Below, piece by piece: positions 24,936 to 34,452 of a stretch of DNA of 50,268 nt (position 1 is its first letter; the number at the start of each line of letters is the position of its first letter). Where the stretch lies: contig RFGB01000142.1 in assembly GCA_003697125.1 (NCBI GenBank), positions 1-50,268 of the forward strand, read 5' to 3'. This stretch comes from Alphaproteobacteria bacterium (GTDB lineage: Bacteria; Pseudomonadota; Alphaproteobacteria; Rhodobacterales; Rhodobacteraceae). The position numbers and the translations under genes were made by a program. The notes beneath the pieces are model-generated. The model ran no database searches, was not told where the DNA came from, and saw only the letters and a list, made by a program, of their open reading frames with translations.

Positions 24936-25394
24936 CTAGAATGGCTTCACGATCACCATGATGACAATACCGATCATCAGAAGCGTCGGCAGTTCGTTGA
25001 CCATGCGATAGAATCGGGACGAATGGCGGTTGCGATCGGCGGCAAAGGCGCGCAGCCAGCCGGCCAGGGCAAGATGAAACCAGGTCATCGCGGCAACAAG
25101 CAGCAGCTTGACATGAAACCAGCCGTCATGCAGCGGATCAACAATGCCCGGTGTCATAGCCAGAAGCAGGCCAAAGACCCATGACGCAGCCATGGCCGGG
25201 GTCATGATGATCCGCATCAGCCGGCGTTCCATCACCTTGAAGGTCTCGCCCAGGGCCCGGTTCTCCGTCCCGGCATCGGCATGATAGGCGAACAGCCGCG
25301 GCAGATAGAACAGGCCAGCCATCCAGGCGATCACCGAAATGACGTGAAACGCCTTGATCCATGGGTAGGCGGAGGCAAGCCAGCTCGCGGTCAT
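24936..25394 (-). CDS. hemJ: Protoporphyrinogen oxidase HemJ
   Basis: HemJ oxidises protoporphyrinogen IX to protoporphyrin IX in many alphaproteobacteria lacking HemG and HemY. The 152-residue membrane protein has four predicted helices; the first carries KAFHVISVIAWMAGLFYLPRLF with the conserved His and a nearby second His (FAYH), and a later helix has the GWFHVKLLLV His. The C-terminal helix and NELPTLLMI match the family. It is the first gene of the minus-strand block and directly borders the candidate origin. Confidence 0.94.
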   Translation of the reverse strand: MTASWLASAYPWIKAFHVISVIAWMAGLFYLPRLFAYHADAGTENRALGETFKVMERRLMRIIMTPAMAASWVFGLLLAMTPGIVDPLHDGWFHVKLLLVAAMTWFHLALAGWLRAFAADRNRHSSRFYRMVNELPTLLMIGIVIMVIVKPF

Positions 25395-25513
25395 TCGGTC
25401 CTCGGTTTGCCAAGGGTGCTGCCGGTGGGTTCCTCCTTATCAGAAGATCCCGAGAGGGAAATGGGGGTTGTCGAAGGGCAGGGGAAAGCTGGGGATTATG
25501 CGTTGCACCGAAA

Positions 25514-25522
25514 TCACCCACA
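25514..25522 (+). promoter_or_regulatory. DnaA-box-like site
   Basis: TCACCCACA matches the DnaA box TTATCCACA at 7 of 9 positions, three bases from the perfect box. Confidence 0.4.
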
Positions 25523-25525
25523 TGG

Positions 25526-25534
25526 TTATCCACA
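25526..25534 (+). promoter_or_regulatory. Perfect DnaA box
   Basis: TTATCCACA, the consensus high-affinity DnaA box, lies in the candidate origin on the same strand as the weaker sites that follow it. Confidence 0.8.
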
Positions 25535-25569
25535 GCCCCCGAGCCCCCGGGCAGGAGAACTTCACCTTT

Positions 25570-25582
25570 CAAGTCATTGATT
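25570..25582 (-). promoter_or_regulatory. Consensus IHF site
   Basis: The minus strand reads AATCAATGACTTG, an exact fit to WATCAANNNNTTR. It lies in the AT-rich patch of the candidate origin, 36 bases from the perfect DnaA box. Confidence 0.6.
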
Positions 25583-25654
25583 TGTAACCATAAATATCAG
25601 GACAGAAGGCTCCGGCGCCGTTCTTCGCGATCTTCGGCCCGGCAGGTCGCCGAA

Positions 25655-25663
25655 TTCTCCACA
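25655..25663 (+). promoter_or_regulatory. DnaA-box-like site
   Basis: TTCTCCACA matches the DnaA box at 8 of 9 positions. Confidence 0.5.
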
Positions 25664-25766
25664 GCAGGGAAAACCCCGGCTCCTGTCCCCACCCCTGGAG
25701 CCTGGCGCGCGCGCCCGTTCCGGAAAGACGCCCTACGGGGATTCCATTCACAGGGTTTTGCCGCCA

Positions 25767-25775
25767 ATATTCACA
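25767..25775 (+). promoter_or_regulatory. DnaA-box-like site
   Basis: ATATTCACA matches at 7 of 9 positions. A further weaker match, CCATTCACA, is at 25744-25752. Confidence 0.4.
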
Positions 25776-25800
25776 GCGGCTTGCCGCCGGGTGAACGACG

Positions 25801-26643
25801 ATGCCGCTGCTGCGCAGGACCCTGCACCTCGTGTCCGACTCGACCGGAGAGACGGTTCTGGCCGCGGTCACGGCAGCCGCAAGCCAGTATCCCGCCCTTC
25901 AGCCGGAAACCCGGCTGCATCCCTTCGTGCGGAACATGACGGCGGTGGAAACGGCGCTGTCCGCAATGGCCGACAGCCCCGGCGCGGTCTTCTATACCGT
26001 GGCGGATTCGCGCATACGTCAGGCTCTGCGCGAGGGGATCGCGCGTCTGGGTCTGCCGGCCTGCGACGTGCTCGCCCCGGTCTTCGATCTTCTGGGCAGC
26101 ATCGGCGTCGGCGAGCCGGCCGAACGACCGGGGCGGCAGTATCGGGTCGATCGCAGCTATCTGGACCGCGTCGCCGCGATCGAGTTCGCCATTGCCCAGG
26201 ATGACGGCATTGCCCCGGACCGGCTGATGGCGGCCGATGTCATCCTGATCGGGGTCAGCCGCACATCCAAGACGCCGACATGCATCTATCTCGGCTATCA
26301 GGGAATCCGGGCGGCCAATCTGCCGCTTGTTCCCGGGGCCGAGCCGCCACCGGCGCTGATGGCGGCGCGCGAGGCCGGGGTGCCGGTGATCGGGCTGACG
26401 GCAAGTCCGCAGCGCCTCGCCCAGATCCGGCAGCAGCGGCTGAACGGGCTGGACACCCGCGCGGCACCGGACTACGCGGATCTCGACCGCATCCGCGAAG
26501 AGGTGACCGAGGCGCGGATGTTCTTCGAACGCCATGCCATCCCCGTGATCGATGTCACGCGCCGCTCGATCGAGGAGACCGCAGCCCAGATCCGCCAGAT
26601 GATCGCGCGCCGGACCCCGGCCGCGCGCGGCCCGCACAGCTAG
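25801..26643 (+). CDS. ppsR: Pyruvate phosphate/water dikinase regulatory protein (DUF299)
   Basis: This is the RP001-type protein: a bifunctional ADP- and Pi-dependent kinase/phosphorylase that regulates pyruvate phosphate dikinase or PEP synthase. The 280-residue sequence begins with LHLVSDSTGETVLAAVTAAAS, includes DLLGSIGVGEP, and carries the nucleotide-binding GVSRTSKTPTCIYL, then AARKIRQ-type C-terminal ending VTRRSIEETAAQI. Whether the partner is PpdK or PpsA cannot be told. It borders the candidate origin and starts the plus-strand arm. Confidence 0.95.
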   Translation: MPLLRRTLHLVSDSTGETVLAAVTAAASQYPALQPETRLHPFVRNMTAVETALSAMADSPGAVFYTVADSRIRQALREGIARLGLPACDVLAPVFDLLGSIGVGEPAERPGRQYRVDRSYLDRVAAIEFAIAQDDGIAPDRLMAADVILIGVSRTSKTPTCIYLGYQGIRAANLPLVPGAEPPPALMAAREAGVPVIGLTASPQRLAQIRQQRLNGLDTRAAPDYADLDRIREEVTEARMFFERHAIPVIDVTRRSIEETAAQIRQMIARRTPAARGPHS

Positions 26644-26668
26644 CCCACGCCCGGAGATCCACGCGCCG

Positions 26669-27280
26669 ATGTCCAGCCGCGACCCATCCGATCTCGTCCT
26701 GGCCTCGGCCAGCAGCGCGCGGGCGCGGCTTCTCGCCGCGGCGGGATTGAGCTTCCGCGTCAGTCCTGCCGCCGTCGATGAAGCCGCGCTGAAATCCGCC
26801 CTTCTGGCCGAGCGCGCGACCCCGCGCGACATCGCCGACAAGCTTGCCGAGACCAAGGCCGTGAAGGTGTCGCGGCGCTGTCCCGGTGCACTGGTGATCG
26901 GGGCCGACCAGGTCCTGGCCGCGGAGGGGCGGCTCTTCGACAAGCCCCGCGATCGCGCGGCGGCGGCCGACCAGCTGCGCGCATTGCGGGGGCGGACGCA
27001 TCGGCTGCTGTCCGCGGCGGTGATCGCCCGCGACGGGGCGCCGCTGTGGCGCCATGTCGGGCAGGCGGAGCTGACAATGCGCGCGTTTTCCGACGCGTTC
27101 ATCGAAAGCTATCTTGACGCCGAAGGCGACGGCGTTCTTCAATCGGTCGGCGCCTACCGGATCGAGGGCCGGGGGGTGCAGCTCTTCTCCCGTGTCAGGG
27201 GCGATCTTTTCACCATCCAGGGAATGCCGCTGATCGAGATGCTCGACTTCCTCAGACATCACGGGATCTGCGCCAGGTGA
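26669..27280 (+). CDS. maf: Maf family nucleotide pyrophosphatase
   Basis: Maf proteins hydrolyse non-canonical or modified nucleoside triphosphates to monophosphates. The 203-residue protein has the start LVLASASSARARLLAAAGL, the EAALKSALLAE stretch, GADQVLAAEGRLFDKP and the GDLFTIQGMPLIEML ending. The Maf subgroup (dTTP/UTP versus m7GTP) is not decided. The stop overlaps the aroE GTG start (GTGA). Confidence 0.93.
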   Translation: MSSRDPSDLVLASASSARARLLAAAGLSFRVSPAAVDEAALKSALLAERATPRDIADKLAETKAVKVSRRCPGALVIGADQVLAAEGRLFDKPRDRAAAADQLRALRGRTHRLLSAAVIARDGAPLWRHVGQAELTMRAFSDAFIESYLDAEGDGVLQSVGAYRIEGRGVQLFSRVRGDLFTIQGMPLIEMLDFLRHHGICAR

Positions 27281-28113
27281 GCGACGCAACGCCTCCGCTC
27301 GCGGCCGTCATCGGCTGGCCCATCGGTCACAGCAAGTCGCCGCGCGTCCACCAGTTCTGGCTGCGCAAGTATGGTCTTTGCGGATACTACATCCCCATCG
27401 GATTGCGCCCCGAGAATTTCGAGGCCGGCATCCGGGCGCTGCCGCGGCTGGGCTTCGCCGGGGCGAACATCACTCTTCCCTACAAGGAGGCGGTCCTCCA
27501 TCTCGCCAGCTCGGTCAGCGACCGTGCCGCCCTGATCGGTGCGGCCAACACCATCTCGTTCCGGCCGGACGGATCCTTCCATGCCGACAACACCGATGGC
27601 TACGGCTTCATCGAGAACCTGCGCCAGGGCGCACCCGACTGGGATCCGCGCGCCGGGCCGGCGCTGGTTCTGGGCGCGGGCGGAGCCTCGCGCGCGGTGG
27701 TCAGCGCCCTGCTCAAGGCCGGGGTGCCCGAGCTGCGCATTGCCAACCGGACCCGCCAGCGGGCGCAGAACATCGCCGAGGCCTATGGCGCGCGGGTCAC
27801 GGTGGTGGACTGGAACGCCATATCCCAGGCGGTGGCGGGGGCGCGGACCATCGTCAACACCACCTCGCTGGGCATGACCGGCCAGCCGCCGCTCAACATC
27901 TCGCTGCAGCATGCGCATGCCGAGGCGCTGGTCACCGATATCGTCTACCAGCCGCTGATCACCCCGCTTCTGGACCAGGCGCGCGCGCGCGGCCTGCGCA
28001 TCGTCGACGGGCTGGGCATGCTGTTGCATCAGGCGGTTCCGGGCTTCCACCACTGGTTCGGGGTCCGGCCCGAGGTCGACGAGGAGCTGCGCCGCGCGGT
28101 CCTTGCCCCATGA
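27277..28113 (+). CDS. aroE: Shikimate dehydrogenase
   Basis: AroE reduces 3-dehydroshikimate with NADPH in aromatic amino acid synthesis. The 278-residue protein has the shikimate-binding AVIGWPIGHSKSPRVHQFWL, NITLPYKEAV with the catalytic Lys, NTDGYGFIENL with the catalytic Asp, and the NADP loop VLGAGGASRAVVSALLKAG followed by NRTRQRA. It starts with a GTG overlapping the maf stop and ends overlapping coaE by 4 bases. Confidence 0.98.
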   Translation: MSDATPPLAAVIGWPIGHSKSPRVHQFWLRKYGLCGYYIPIGLRPENFEAGIRALPRLGFAGANITLPYKEAVLHLASSVSDRAALIGAANTISFRPDGSFHADNTDGYGFIENLRQGAPDWDPRAGPALVLGAGGASRAVVSALLKAGVPELRIANRTRQRAQNIAEAYGARVTVVDWNAISQAVAGARTIVNTTSLGMTGQPPLNISLQHAHAEALVTDIVYQPLITPLLDQARARGLRIVDGLGMLLHQAVPGFHHWFGVRPEVDEELRRAVLAP

Positions 28114-28712
28114 TCCGCGTGGCGCTGACCGGATCGGTCGGAATGGGCAAGTCGACCACCGCGGATTTCTTTCGCGACGAGGGCGTTCCGGTCTGGGACG
28201 CCGATGCCGCGGTTCATCGTCTCTATGCCCCCGGCGGTGCCGGGGTTGCCGCCGTCGCGGCGCTGGTGCCCGAGGCGGTGCGCGACGGCGCGGTCGATCG
28301 CGACCGTCTGCGCGCCGCGGTGCTTGGCGACGCGACGCTGCTCGGACGCCTCGAGGCGGCGATCCATCCCCTCGTCGCGGCCGATCGCGCGGCATTTCTT
28401 GACGATTGCGCCCGGCGGGGCGAGCCGATCGCGCTGTGCGACATTCCGCTGCTGTTCGAGACGGGGGGAGAGCGCGACTTCGACGTGGTGATCGTGGTGA
28501 CCGCCGGTCCCGAGCTGCAGCGCGAAAGGGTGCTTGCCCGCCCTGGCATGGACGAGGAGAGCCTTGCCCGCATGCTCGCCCGCCAGATGCCCGATCACGA
28601 GAAGCAGGCGCGTGCCGATCACGTCATCCGCACCGATCGGGGCCTTGACGCCGCGCGCGACGAGGTGCGCCGTATCCTGGCCCAGCTACGAGGGATGGCC
28701 GAAGATGCGTGA
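28110..28712 (+). CDS. coaE: Dephospho-CoA kinase
   Basis: CoaE performs the last step of coenzyme A synthesis. The 200-residue protein begins [16 protein letters not shown] with the P-loop, then [14 protein letters not shown] with the acceptor-site Asp, and LCDIPLLFE, all in family order. The ATG at 28110 overlaps the aroE stop; a longer open frame upstream lies over aroE and has no similarity. It overlaps dnaQ by 8 bases. Confidence 0.97.
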   Translation: MIRVALTGSVGMGKSTTADFFRDEGVPVWDADAAVHRLYAPGGAGVAAVAALVPEAVRDGAVDRDRLRAAVLGDATLLGRLEAAIHPLVAADRAAFLDDCARRGEPIALCDIPLLFETGGERDFDVVIVVTAGPELQRERVLARPGMDEESLARMLARQMPDHEKQARADHVIRTDRGLDAARDEVRRILAQLRGMAEDA

Positions 28713-29412
28713 AATCGTGCTGGATACCGAGACCACCGGCCTTGACCCCGACAGCGGGCACCGGATCGTCGAGATCGGCGCGGTGGAACTGGCGAACCAC
28801 CTGCCCACCGGCAGGACCTATCACCAGTACATCAATCCCGAACGCGGCATGCCGGCCGAGGCCTATGCGGTGCATGGCATCGGCGACGAGATGCTGCGCG
28901 ACAAGCCGGTCTTCGCCGCCATAGCGCCGGCGTTTCTCGAATTCGTCGGCGATGCGCATCTGGTCATCCACAACGCCGCCTTTGACATGGCCTTCCTGAA
29001 CGCCGAGCTGACCCGGGCGGGTCATCCGCCGATCCCGACCGAACGCGCGATCGACACCCTGGCCCTTGCGCGAAGCCGCTTTCCCGGCGCGCAGAACTCG
29101 CTCGATGCGCTGTGCCGCCGCTTCGGCATAGACAACAGCATGCGCGACCTTCATGGCGCGCTGCTGGATGCGCGGCTCCTGGCACGGGTCTATCTGGAGC
29201 TGATCGGCGGGCGACAGCCGGGCCTGGTGCTGGACGCGGCTGCAGCCGATGCGCCGGCCGCGCGGGTCGGGGCCGAGGGGGCGGCCTGGACTCCACCGCC
29301 GCGGCCGCGACCGTTGCCGCCGCGGCTGACGGCGGCCGAGGCACGGGCGCACGCCGAATTCATCGCCGATTTCCCCGAGACAGCGCTGTGGCTGAAACTC
29401 GGCGGCGGCTGA
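28705..29412 (+). CDS. dnaQ: DNA polymerase III epsilon subunit
   Basis: DnaQ is the 3'-5' proofreading exonuclease. The 235-residue protein has Exo [11 protein letters not shown] (catalytic Asp and Glu), Exo [13 protein letters not shown], and Exo [20 protein letters not shown] with the final His and Asp, then an Ala/Pro linker and a C-terminal tail that should bind the polymerase alpha subunit. The start overlaps coaE by 8 bases. It ends 10 bases before the convergent secB stop. Confidence 0.96.
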   Translation: MREIVLDTETTGLDPDSGHRIVEIGAVELANHLPTGRTYHQYINPERGMPAEAYAVHGIGDEMLRDKPVFAAIAPAFLEFVGDAHLVIHNAAFDMAFLNAELTRAGHPPIPTERAIDTLALARSRFPGAQNSLDALCRRFGIDNSMRDLHGALLDARLLARVYLELIGGRQPGLVLDAAAADAPAARVGAEGAAWTPPPRPRPLPPRLTAAEARAHAEFIADFPETALWLKLGGG

Positions 29413-29422
29413 CCACCACGGG

Positions 29423-29905
29423 TCAGGAGATCAGCTGATCCGAACCCTCGCCGCCCGTGGCGCTCTGGGCGGCGCGGCGGCGCTCGACTTCCTGCCGGTA
29501 GAGCGCCACGAAATCGATGTTGTCGATGTTGAGCGGCGGGAAACCGCCGTCACGCGTCACGTCGCTGACGATACGGCGCAGGAAGGGGAACAGCAGCCGC
29601 GGGCATTCGATCAGCAGGAAGGGATGCAGCTGGTTCTCGGGCACGTTCTGGACGACAAAACGGCCGACATAGTCCATCTCCAGCAGGAAGATCTTCCGCT
29701 CCCCGGCTGAGGCATCGACGTTGAGCTTCAACGCCACGTCGTAATTGTCCTGGGTGCGTCGGTTCGCGTCGATGCCGACATTGACCTTGATGTCCGGCTT
29801 GCCCTCGGGCGCGGTGCCGTCGCGGGCCGCGATGTTCTCGAACGACAGATCGCGCACGAATTGCGCCAAGATCTGCAGGCGCGGCTGCTGCGGCACTTCG
29901 GACAT
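29423..29905 (-). CDS. secB: Protein-export chaperone SecB
   Basis: SecB keeps preproteins unfolded and passes them to SecA. The 160-residue sequence has the family strands FVRDLSFENIAA, IFLLEMDYVGRF, LHPFLLIECPRLLFPFLRRIV and GGFPPLNIDNIDFVALY. Length and order are normal. It is followed by fxsA on the same strand after a 76-base gap in transcription order reversed (fxsA is upstream in direction of transcription). Confidence 0.97.
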   Translation of the reverse strand: MSEVPQQPRLQILAQFVRDLSFENIAARDGTAPEGKPDIKVNVGIDANRRTQDNYDVALKLNVDASAGERKIFLLEMDYVGRFVVQNVPENQLHPFLLIECPRLLFPFLRRIVSDVTRDGGFPPLNIDNIDFVALYRQEVERRRAAQSATGGEGSDQLIS

Positions 29906-29981
29906 GGTTCTCTCCCGGTGATGCGGTCAGTTGCGGGATAACACCATTGCGCCCAGGCGACAATGCGCGCGGGCCGGAGGC

Positions 29982-30485
29982 TCAGTCCGGGCGCGGCCCC
30001 GACCAGGGCGTCGGCCGGTCGGGCGGCCGGTCGGTGGGACCGACCTCCTCGAACTCGCCGTCGATCACCGTGGGGTCCCCGGCAGCCGTGCGATGCGGAC
30101 CGCGCCGGTCGCCCGTCTGCCCGGCCGAGATGATGCGCGACATCAGCCGCGGGCGCAGCCATGCGAAGATCGCGCGGCGCACCGGGGCGAACATCAGCGC
30201 AAGCCCCACCGCGTCGGTGAAGAAGCCGGGTGTGAGCAGCAGCGCCCCGGCCAGAACAACCATCGCGCCCTCGGCCACCGGGCCGGTGGGATCCTGACCG
30301 AACTCCACCGCCCGGCGCAGGCGTTCCAGCGCGGCCATCCCTTCGCGCCGCAGGAGGATCGTTCCGGCTAGGGCCGTCAGCACCACGATCGCCAGCGTCG
30401 GCCACAGGCCCAGCAGGCCGCCCAGTTCGATGAACAGCGCGATCTCGATCAGCGGGATCGCCAGAAATGCCAGAAACAGCCACAT
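29982..30485 (-). CDS. fxsA: FxsA family membrane protein
   Basis: A 167-residue cytoplasmic membrane protein with two N-terminal helices (MWLFLAFLAIPLIEIALFI; LWPTLAIVVLTALAGTILL), then LLLTPGFFTDAVGLALM and a charged Pro-rich tail. FxsA in E. coli suppresses F-exclusion of phage T7; the general role is unknown. The ATG at 30485 matches the family start; an open frame upstream adds an unrelated Arg/Ser-rich stretch. It diverges from timA. Confidence 0.9.
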   Translation of the reverse strand: MWLFLAFLAIPLIEIALFIELGGLLGLWPTLAIVVLTALAGTILLRREGMAALERLRRAVEFGQDPTGPVAEGAMVVLAGALLLTPGFFTDAVGLALMFAPVRRAIFAWLRPRLMSRIISAGQTGDRRGPHRTAAGDPTVIDGEFEEVGPTDRPPDRPTPWSGPRPD

Positions 30486-30645
30486 GGGACGGCTCTCCTC
30501 GCCTGTTCGGGGCCTGCGCGATGGACAGCACGCCCGCCAGCCCCTACATATGGGCGCGCCACGGCTTTCGCCAGCCCGTCGGCCCGAGGCGGCGGACGAC
30601 AGGGGCGCCGTTGGCGTTTCGGTGCGGCCGCGGCAGGAAAGGACC

Positions 30646-31314
30646 ATGAGTTCCGAGATGATCCAGATCCTTGTGCTCGCGGCGATCGCCCTGTTCCTGG
30701 TCCTTCGCCTGCGCAGCGTGCTGGGCACTCGTGACGGGTTCGAGCCGGGCGATCAGCCGCAGGCGCCCGCGCCCGACATGCTGTCCTCTCCGGCCGAGGC
30801 CGACCCCGACGGGGCTTCGGATCCCGAGGACGACATTCCGGCCGACATTCCCCCTGGCAGCCCGGTTCATGCCGCGCTGATGGCGATGAAGGCGGCCGAG
30901 CCGGGCTTCTCGGTCACCCGCTTCCTGCGCGGCGCGCGTCAGGCCTACGAGATGATCGTGATCGGATACGAGAATGGCGATCTGTCGGAGGTGCGGGACT
31001 TCATGTCCCCGGAGGTGGCGGAGGGTTTCGAGGAAGCGATCGCCCGTCGTCGCGAGGCCGGACTGACGGTCGAGGCCGAGTTCGTCGGTCTGCGCGATCT
31101 ACGGATTACCGATGCCCGTTTCGACCCCGGGACCGGGGTGGCGGAGATCACCCTGCGCTTCACCGCCGAACTGACGTCGGTGGTCCGCAACGCGCAGGGC
31201 GAGGTGGTCGAGGGTGAACCCGGTCGGATCCGCCGCCAGACCGATCACTTCACCTTCGAGCGCCGGATGGGTTCGGATGATCCCAACTGGACGCTGGTCG
31301 CGACGGGGGCGTGA
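30646..31314 (+). CDS. Tim44-like domain protein (TimA)
   Basis: A 222-residue protein with one N-terminal transmembrane helix (MIQILVLAAIALFLVLRL), an acidic Pro/Asp-rich linker (about 35-75) and a Tim44-like domain (FLRGARQAYEMIVIGYENGD, then DFMSPEVAEGFE). In Caulobacter TimA is linked to inner-membrane protein assembly. The ATG at 30646 follows AGGAAAGG; the longer upstream frame is unlikely. The lytic transglycosylase gene that often follows in this group is absent; smr comes next. Confidence 0.9.
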   Translation: MSSEMIQILVLAAIALFLVLRLRSVLGTRDGFEPGDQPQAPAPDMLSSPAEADPDGASDPEDDIPADIPPGSPVHAALMAMKAAEPGFSVTRFLRGARQAYEMIVIGYENGDLSEVRDFMSPEVAEGFEEAIARRREAGLTVEAEFVGLRDLRITDARFDPGTGVAEITLRFTAELTSVVRNAQGEVVEGEPGRIRRQTDHFTFERRMGSDDPNWTLVATGA

Positions 31315-31323
31315 GCCGGGAAG

Positions 31324-31944
31324 ATGGTCCGGCGACGCGGGGGCCTGAGCGGGGAGGATCGCGAGCTGTGGGAAAGGGTGGCGCGGAGCACGCGCCCGCT
31401 GCGCCGCCCGGTCCTGCCCGCGCGCGCGCCCGCATCCCCGGATCCCCCCGATCCCGTCGCCATTGCCCCGCCGCCGGCGGCGCCGGTACCGCCCGCGGCG
31501 GAGCCGGCCATGCCGCGCCTGCGGCCGCAGCTGGCCGCCTCGGTGGCGGTGCCGGGACCTCCCGGCTCCGGCATGCCGGGGCTGGATCGGCGGACGGCCG
31601 AGCGGCTTCGCCGCGGGCGGCTGGAGCCGCAGGCGCGGCTTGACCTGCACGGTCACAGTATCGCCCAGGCCCATTCCGCCCTTGGCGCGTTCCTGCGCGC
31701 CGGGCATGCGCGCGGCCTGCGCTGCGTTCTGGTGATCACTGGGAAGGGTCGCCCGCGGGAGGACGACACCGGCTGGCAGCGCCGCGGCATCCTGCGCGAG
31801 AGCGTGCCGCGCTGGCTGGCCCTGCCACCCCTGGCCGGGATGGTGGTGGGCGTTTGCCCGGCGCATCCGCGCCATGGCGGGGGCGGGGCGTTCTATGTCT
31901 ATCTGCGGCGGGCGCGCCGAGATGCCCCGGATCAGAGGATGTAG
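31324..31944 (+). CDS. Smr domain protein
   Basis: The 206-residue protein has a Pro/Ala/Arg-rich N-terminal half with no fold and a C-terminal Smr domain (about 100-200) carrying [12 protein letters not shown] and the ITGKG strand, then GAFYVYLRR. Smr domains bind or nick nucleic acid; this stand-alone form is of unknown role. Its 3' end overlaps the convergent hslU stop by 13 bases. Confidence 0.9.
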   Translation: MVRRRGGLSGEDRELWERVARSTRPLRRPVLPARAPASPDPPDPVAIAPPPAAPVPPAAEPAMPRLRPQLAASVAVPGPPGSGMPGLDRRTAERLRRGRLEPQARLDLHGHSIAQAHSALGAFLRAGHARGLRCVLVITGKGRPREDDTGWQRRGILRESVPRWLALPPLAGMVVGVCPAHPRHGGGGAFYVYLRRARRDAPDQRM

Positions 31945-33239
31945 CGCCCCAGATCCGCATTGCGCGACAATTCGCCCAGCCTTTCCTCCACATAGCCCGC
32001 ATCGACGGTGACTTCCTGGCCGGACCGGTCGGGGGCGGAGAAGGACAGATCCTCGAACACGCGCTCCAGCACCGTGTGCAGGCGGCGCGCACCGATATTC
32101 TCGACGCTGCGATTCGCCTCGGCCGCGATGCGCGCCAGCGCGGCGATGCCGTCTTCGGTGAAGCGCACCGAGACGCCCTCGGTCTCCATCAGCGCGGCAT
32201 ACTGACGGGTCAGCGCATTGTCGGTCTGGGTCAGGATCCGCACGAAGTCGCGCTCGCTCAGCGGCTTCAGCTCGACCCGGATCGGCAGGCGCCCCTGGAG
32301 TTCGGGCAGCAGGTCGGAGGGGCGGGCGATGTGGAAGGCGCCCGAGGCGATGAACAGGATGTGGTCGGTCTGCACCGGGCCGTGGCGGGTGGAGACGGTG
32401 GTTCCCTCGATCAGCGGCAGCAGGTCGCGCTGCACGCCTTCGCGGCTGACGTCGGCGCCCCGAGTCTCGGCGCGGGCGCAGACCTTGTCGATCTCGTCGA
32501 TGAAGACGATGCCCGACCGTTCCACCGCCGCCACCGCATCGCGGATGATCTGATCCTGATCGAGGAGCTTGTCGGCCTCCTCGGCCAGCAGAAGCTTGTG
32601 GGACTGCGCGATGGTCATGCGCCGGCGCTTGGTCCGCCCGCCCAGCGCGCGCCCGAGGATGTCGCCCAGATTCAGCACGCCCATCGAGGCGCCGGGCTGG
32701 CCGGGGATTTCTAGCATGCCGAGGGGGTTCGAGCCGTCGGCGATCTCGATCTCGATCTCGCGGTCGTCGAGCTCGCCCGCGCGCAGGCGGCGGCGGAACA
32801 TCTCGCGGGTGGACTCCCGCGCATCCGTGCCGCACAGCGCATCCAGCACGCGGTTCTCGGCCGCGCCATGGGCGGCCGCCTCCACCTCGGCGCGGCGCTG
32901 TTCGCGCAGCATGACGATCGCGGATTCGACCAGATCGCGGATGATCTGCTCGACATCGCGGCCGACATAGCCGACCTCGGTGAACTTGGTGGCCTCGACC
33001 TTGATGAAGGGCGCGCGCACCAGGCGCGCGATGCGGCGGCTGATCTCGGTCTTGCCGACACCGGTCGGGCCGATCATCAGGATGTTCTTCGGGTAGACCT
33101 CCTCGCGCAGCGATTCGGGCAGTTGCTGGCGGCGCCAGCGGTTGCGGATCGCCACGGCGACGGCGCGCTTCGCGGCATCCTGGCCGATGATGAAGCGGTC
33201 GAGTTCCGAGACGATCTCGCGCGGGGTCAGCTCGGTCAT
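31932..33239 (-). CDS. hslU: ATP-dependent protease ATPase subunit HslU
   Basis: HslU unfolds substrates for HslV. The 435-residue AAA+ protein has [21 protein letters not shown], the P-loop GPTGVGKTE, the GYVGRD pore loop, Walker [10 protein letters not shown] and the arginine finger region [15 protein letters not shown], ending in the typical RYIL that docks in HslV. The start overlaps the hslV stop (ATGA). Confidence 0.98.
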   Translation of the reverse strand: MTELTPREIVSELDRFIIGQDAAKRAVAVAIRNRWRRQQLPESLREEVYPKNILMIGPTGVGKTEISRRIARLVRAPFIKVEATKFTEVGYVGRDVEQIIRDLVESAIVMLREQRRAEVEAAAHGAAENRVLDALCGTDARESTREMFRRRLRAGELDDREIEIEIADGSNPLGMLEIPGQPGASMGVLNLGDILGRALGGRTKRRRMTIAQSHKLLLAEEADKLLDQDQIIRDAVAAVERSGIVFIDEIDKVCARAETRGADVSREGVQRDLLPLIEGTTVSTRHGPVQTDHILFIASGAFHIARPSDLLPELQGRLPIRVELKPLSERDFVRILTQTDNALTRQYAALMETEGVSVRFTEDGIAALARIAAEANRSVENIGARRLHTVLERVFEDLSFSAPDRSGQEVTVDAGYVEERLGELSRNADLGRYIL

Positions 33240-33790
33240 GAGGCGATGACCTCCACGGTCAGATTGGCATTGGTGTAGACGCAGATGTCGGCGGCGATCG
33301 CCATGGCGCGCCGCGCGATGGCTTCGGCATCGCGATCGCTGTCCATCATGGCGCGCGCCGCGGCGAGGGCATACATGCCGCCCGAGCCGATCGCCGCGAC
33401 GTCGTGCTCGGGTTCCAGCACATCGCCCGCCCCGGTCACGACCAGCAATGCGTCGCCGTCGGTGGCGATCAGCATCGCCTCGAGATTGCGCAGGAACTTG
33501 TCGGTCCGCCAGTCCTTGGCGAGCGCGACACAGGCGCGGGCAAGATGACCGGGAGATGCCTCGAGCTTGGCCTCGAGCCGTTCCAGCAGCGTGAAGGCGT
33601 CGGCGGTCGATCCGGCGAAGCCGACCACCACCTCATGCCCGCCCGGGCTAATCCGGCGGACCTTGCGCGCGCCGCCCTTGATGACCGTCTGTCCGAGGCT
33701 CACCTGCCCGTCTCCGGCCACCGCGACGCGGCCGTCCTTGCGGACCGCCAGGATCGTGGTCCCGTGCCAGTGCATTCCGTCGCCGACCAT
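33236..33790 (-). CDS. hslV: ATP-dependent protease peptidase subunit HslV
   Basis: HslV is the Thr-protease chamber. The 184-residue sequence has [11 protein letters not shown] in which the first Thr is the catalytic residue after propeptide removal, and [31 protein letters not shown]. The start could be ATG 33790 or ATG 33775 (5 residues shorter). It is divergent from hisB with 74 bases between. Confidence 0.98.
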   Translation of the reverse strand: MVGDGMHWHGTTILAVRKDGRVAVAGDGQVSLGQTVIKGGARKVRRISPGGHEVVVGFAGSTADAFTLLERLEAKLEASPGHLARACVALAKDWRTDKFLRNLEAMLIATDGDALLVVTGAGDVLEPEHDVAAIGSGGMYALAAARAMMDSDRDAEAIARRAMAIAADICVYTNANLTVEVIAS

Positions 33791-33864
33791 GCTTGCCCTC
33801 CTGACGCTGGCGCCATATAGGCAGCCCGGGCCGGGCAGGCCAGTGGTCGCGCGAGGAGGACGTC

Positions 33865-34452
33865 ATGCGCAAGGCCGAAATCACCCGAGAGACGGCCGAA
33901 ACGCGTGTCACGGTGGTGCTGGATCTGGATGGCAGCGGGGCGGGCGAGATCGCGACCGGCGTCGGCTTCTTCGACCACATGCTGGCGCAGCTCGCGCGGC
34001 ATTCGCTGATCGATCTGACCGTGCGCGCCGAGGGCGATCTGCACATCGACGCCCATCACACGGTGGAGGATACCGGCATCGCGCTGGGCAGGGCGCTGGC
34101 CCGGGCGCTGGGCGACAAGCGCGGCATCCGGCGCTATGGCTCCTGCCTGCTTCCGATGGACGAGGCGCTGGTGCGGGCGGCGCTCGATCTCTCCGGCCGG
34201 CCCTTCCTGGTGTGGGACGTGGCATTCCCTTCGCAGCGGATCGGGGATTTCGACACCGAACTGGTAAGGGAGTTCTTCACCGCCTTCGCGATGAATGGCG
34301 CGGTAACGCTGCATGTGGCCTGCCTGTCGGGCGCCAATGCCCATCACATCGCCGAGGCCTGCTTCAAGTCGGTGGCCCGTGCCCTGCGCGATGCGGTCGA
34401 ATGCGACCCGCGCCGCGCCGGCGCGCTGCCGTCGACGAAGGGCGTGCTGTGA
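33865..34452 (+). CDS. hisB: Imidazoleglycerol-phosphate dehydratase
   Basis: HisB is the sixth step of histidine synthesis. The 195-residue monofunctional form has the metal-binding segments [27 protein letters not shown] and [25 protein letters not shown] site lies 5-11 bases upstream of the ATG. Its stop overlaps the hisH GTG start. Confidence 0.98.
   Translation: MRKAEITRETAETRVTVVLDLDGSGAGEIATGVGFFDHMLAQLARHSLIDLTVRAEGDLHIDAHHTVEDTGIALGRALARALGDKRGIRRYGSCLLPMDEALVRAALDLSGRPFLVWDVAFPSQRIGDFDTELVREFFTAFAMNGAVTLHVACLSGANAHHIAEACFKSVARALRDAVECDPRRAGALPSTKGVL

Larger units (their letters stand above)
25395..25800. other. oriC: Candidate chromosomal replication origin (oriC)
   Basis: This 406-base gene-free region lies between divergent hemJ and the RP001/DUF299 homologue. 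It holds one perfect DnaA box, an 8/9 box, two 7/9 boxes and a 6/9 one, a consensus IHF site and an AT-rich patch (25561-25605) in an otherwise GC-rich chromosome. In Caulobacter and Rickettsia the origin lies between hemE and RP001, and the conserved genes around it match those here. hemE itself is not seen; hemJ takes that side. ParABS is 1.4-7 kb away and dnaA 19 kb away. Confidence 0.75.

Noticed and set aside
25341-25351. A possible third parS site (TGACGTGAAAC) within hemJ
   Set aside because: It matches only one half of parS and lacks the palindrome.
30486-30728. Longer fxsA start
   Set aside because: The extra Arg/Ser-rich stretch would run over the 5' end of timA; FxsA proteins begin at MWLFL.
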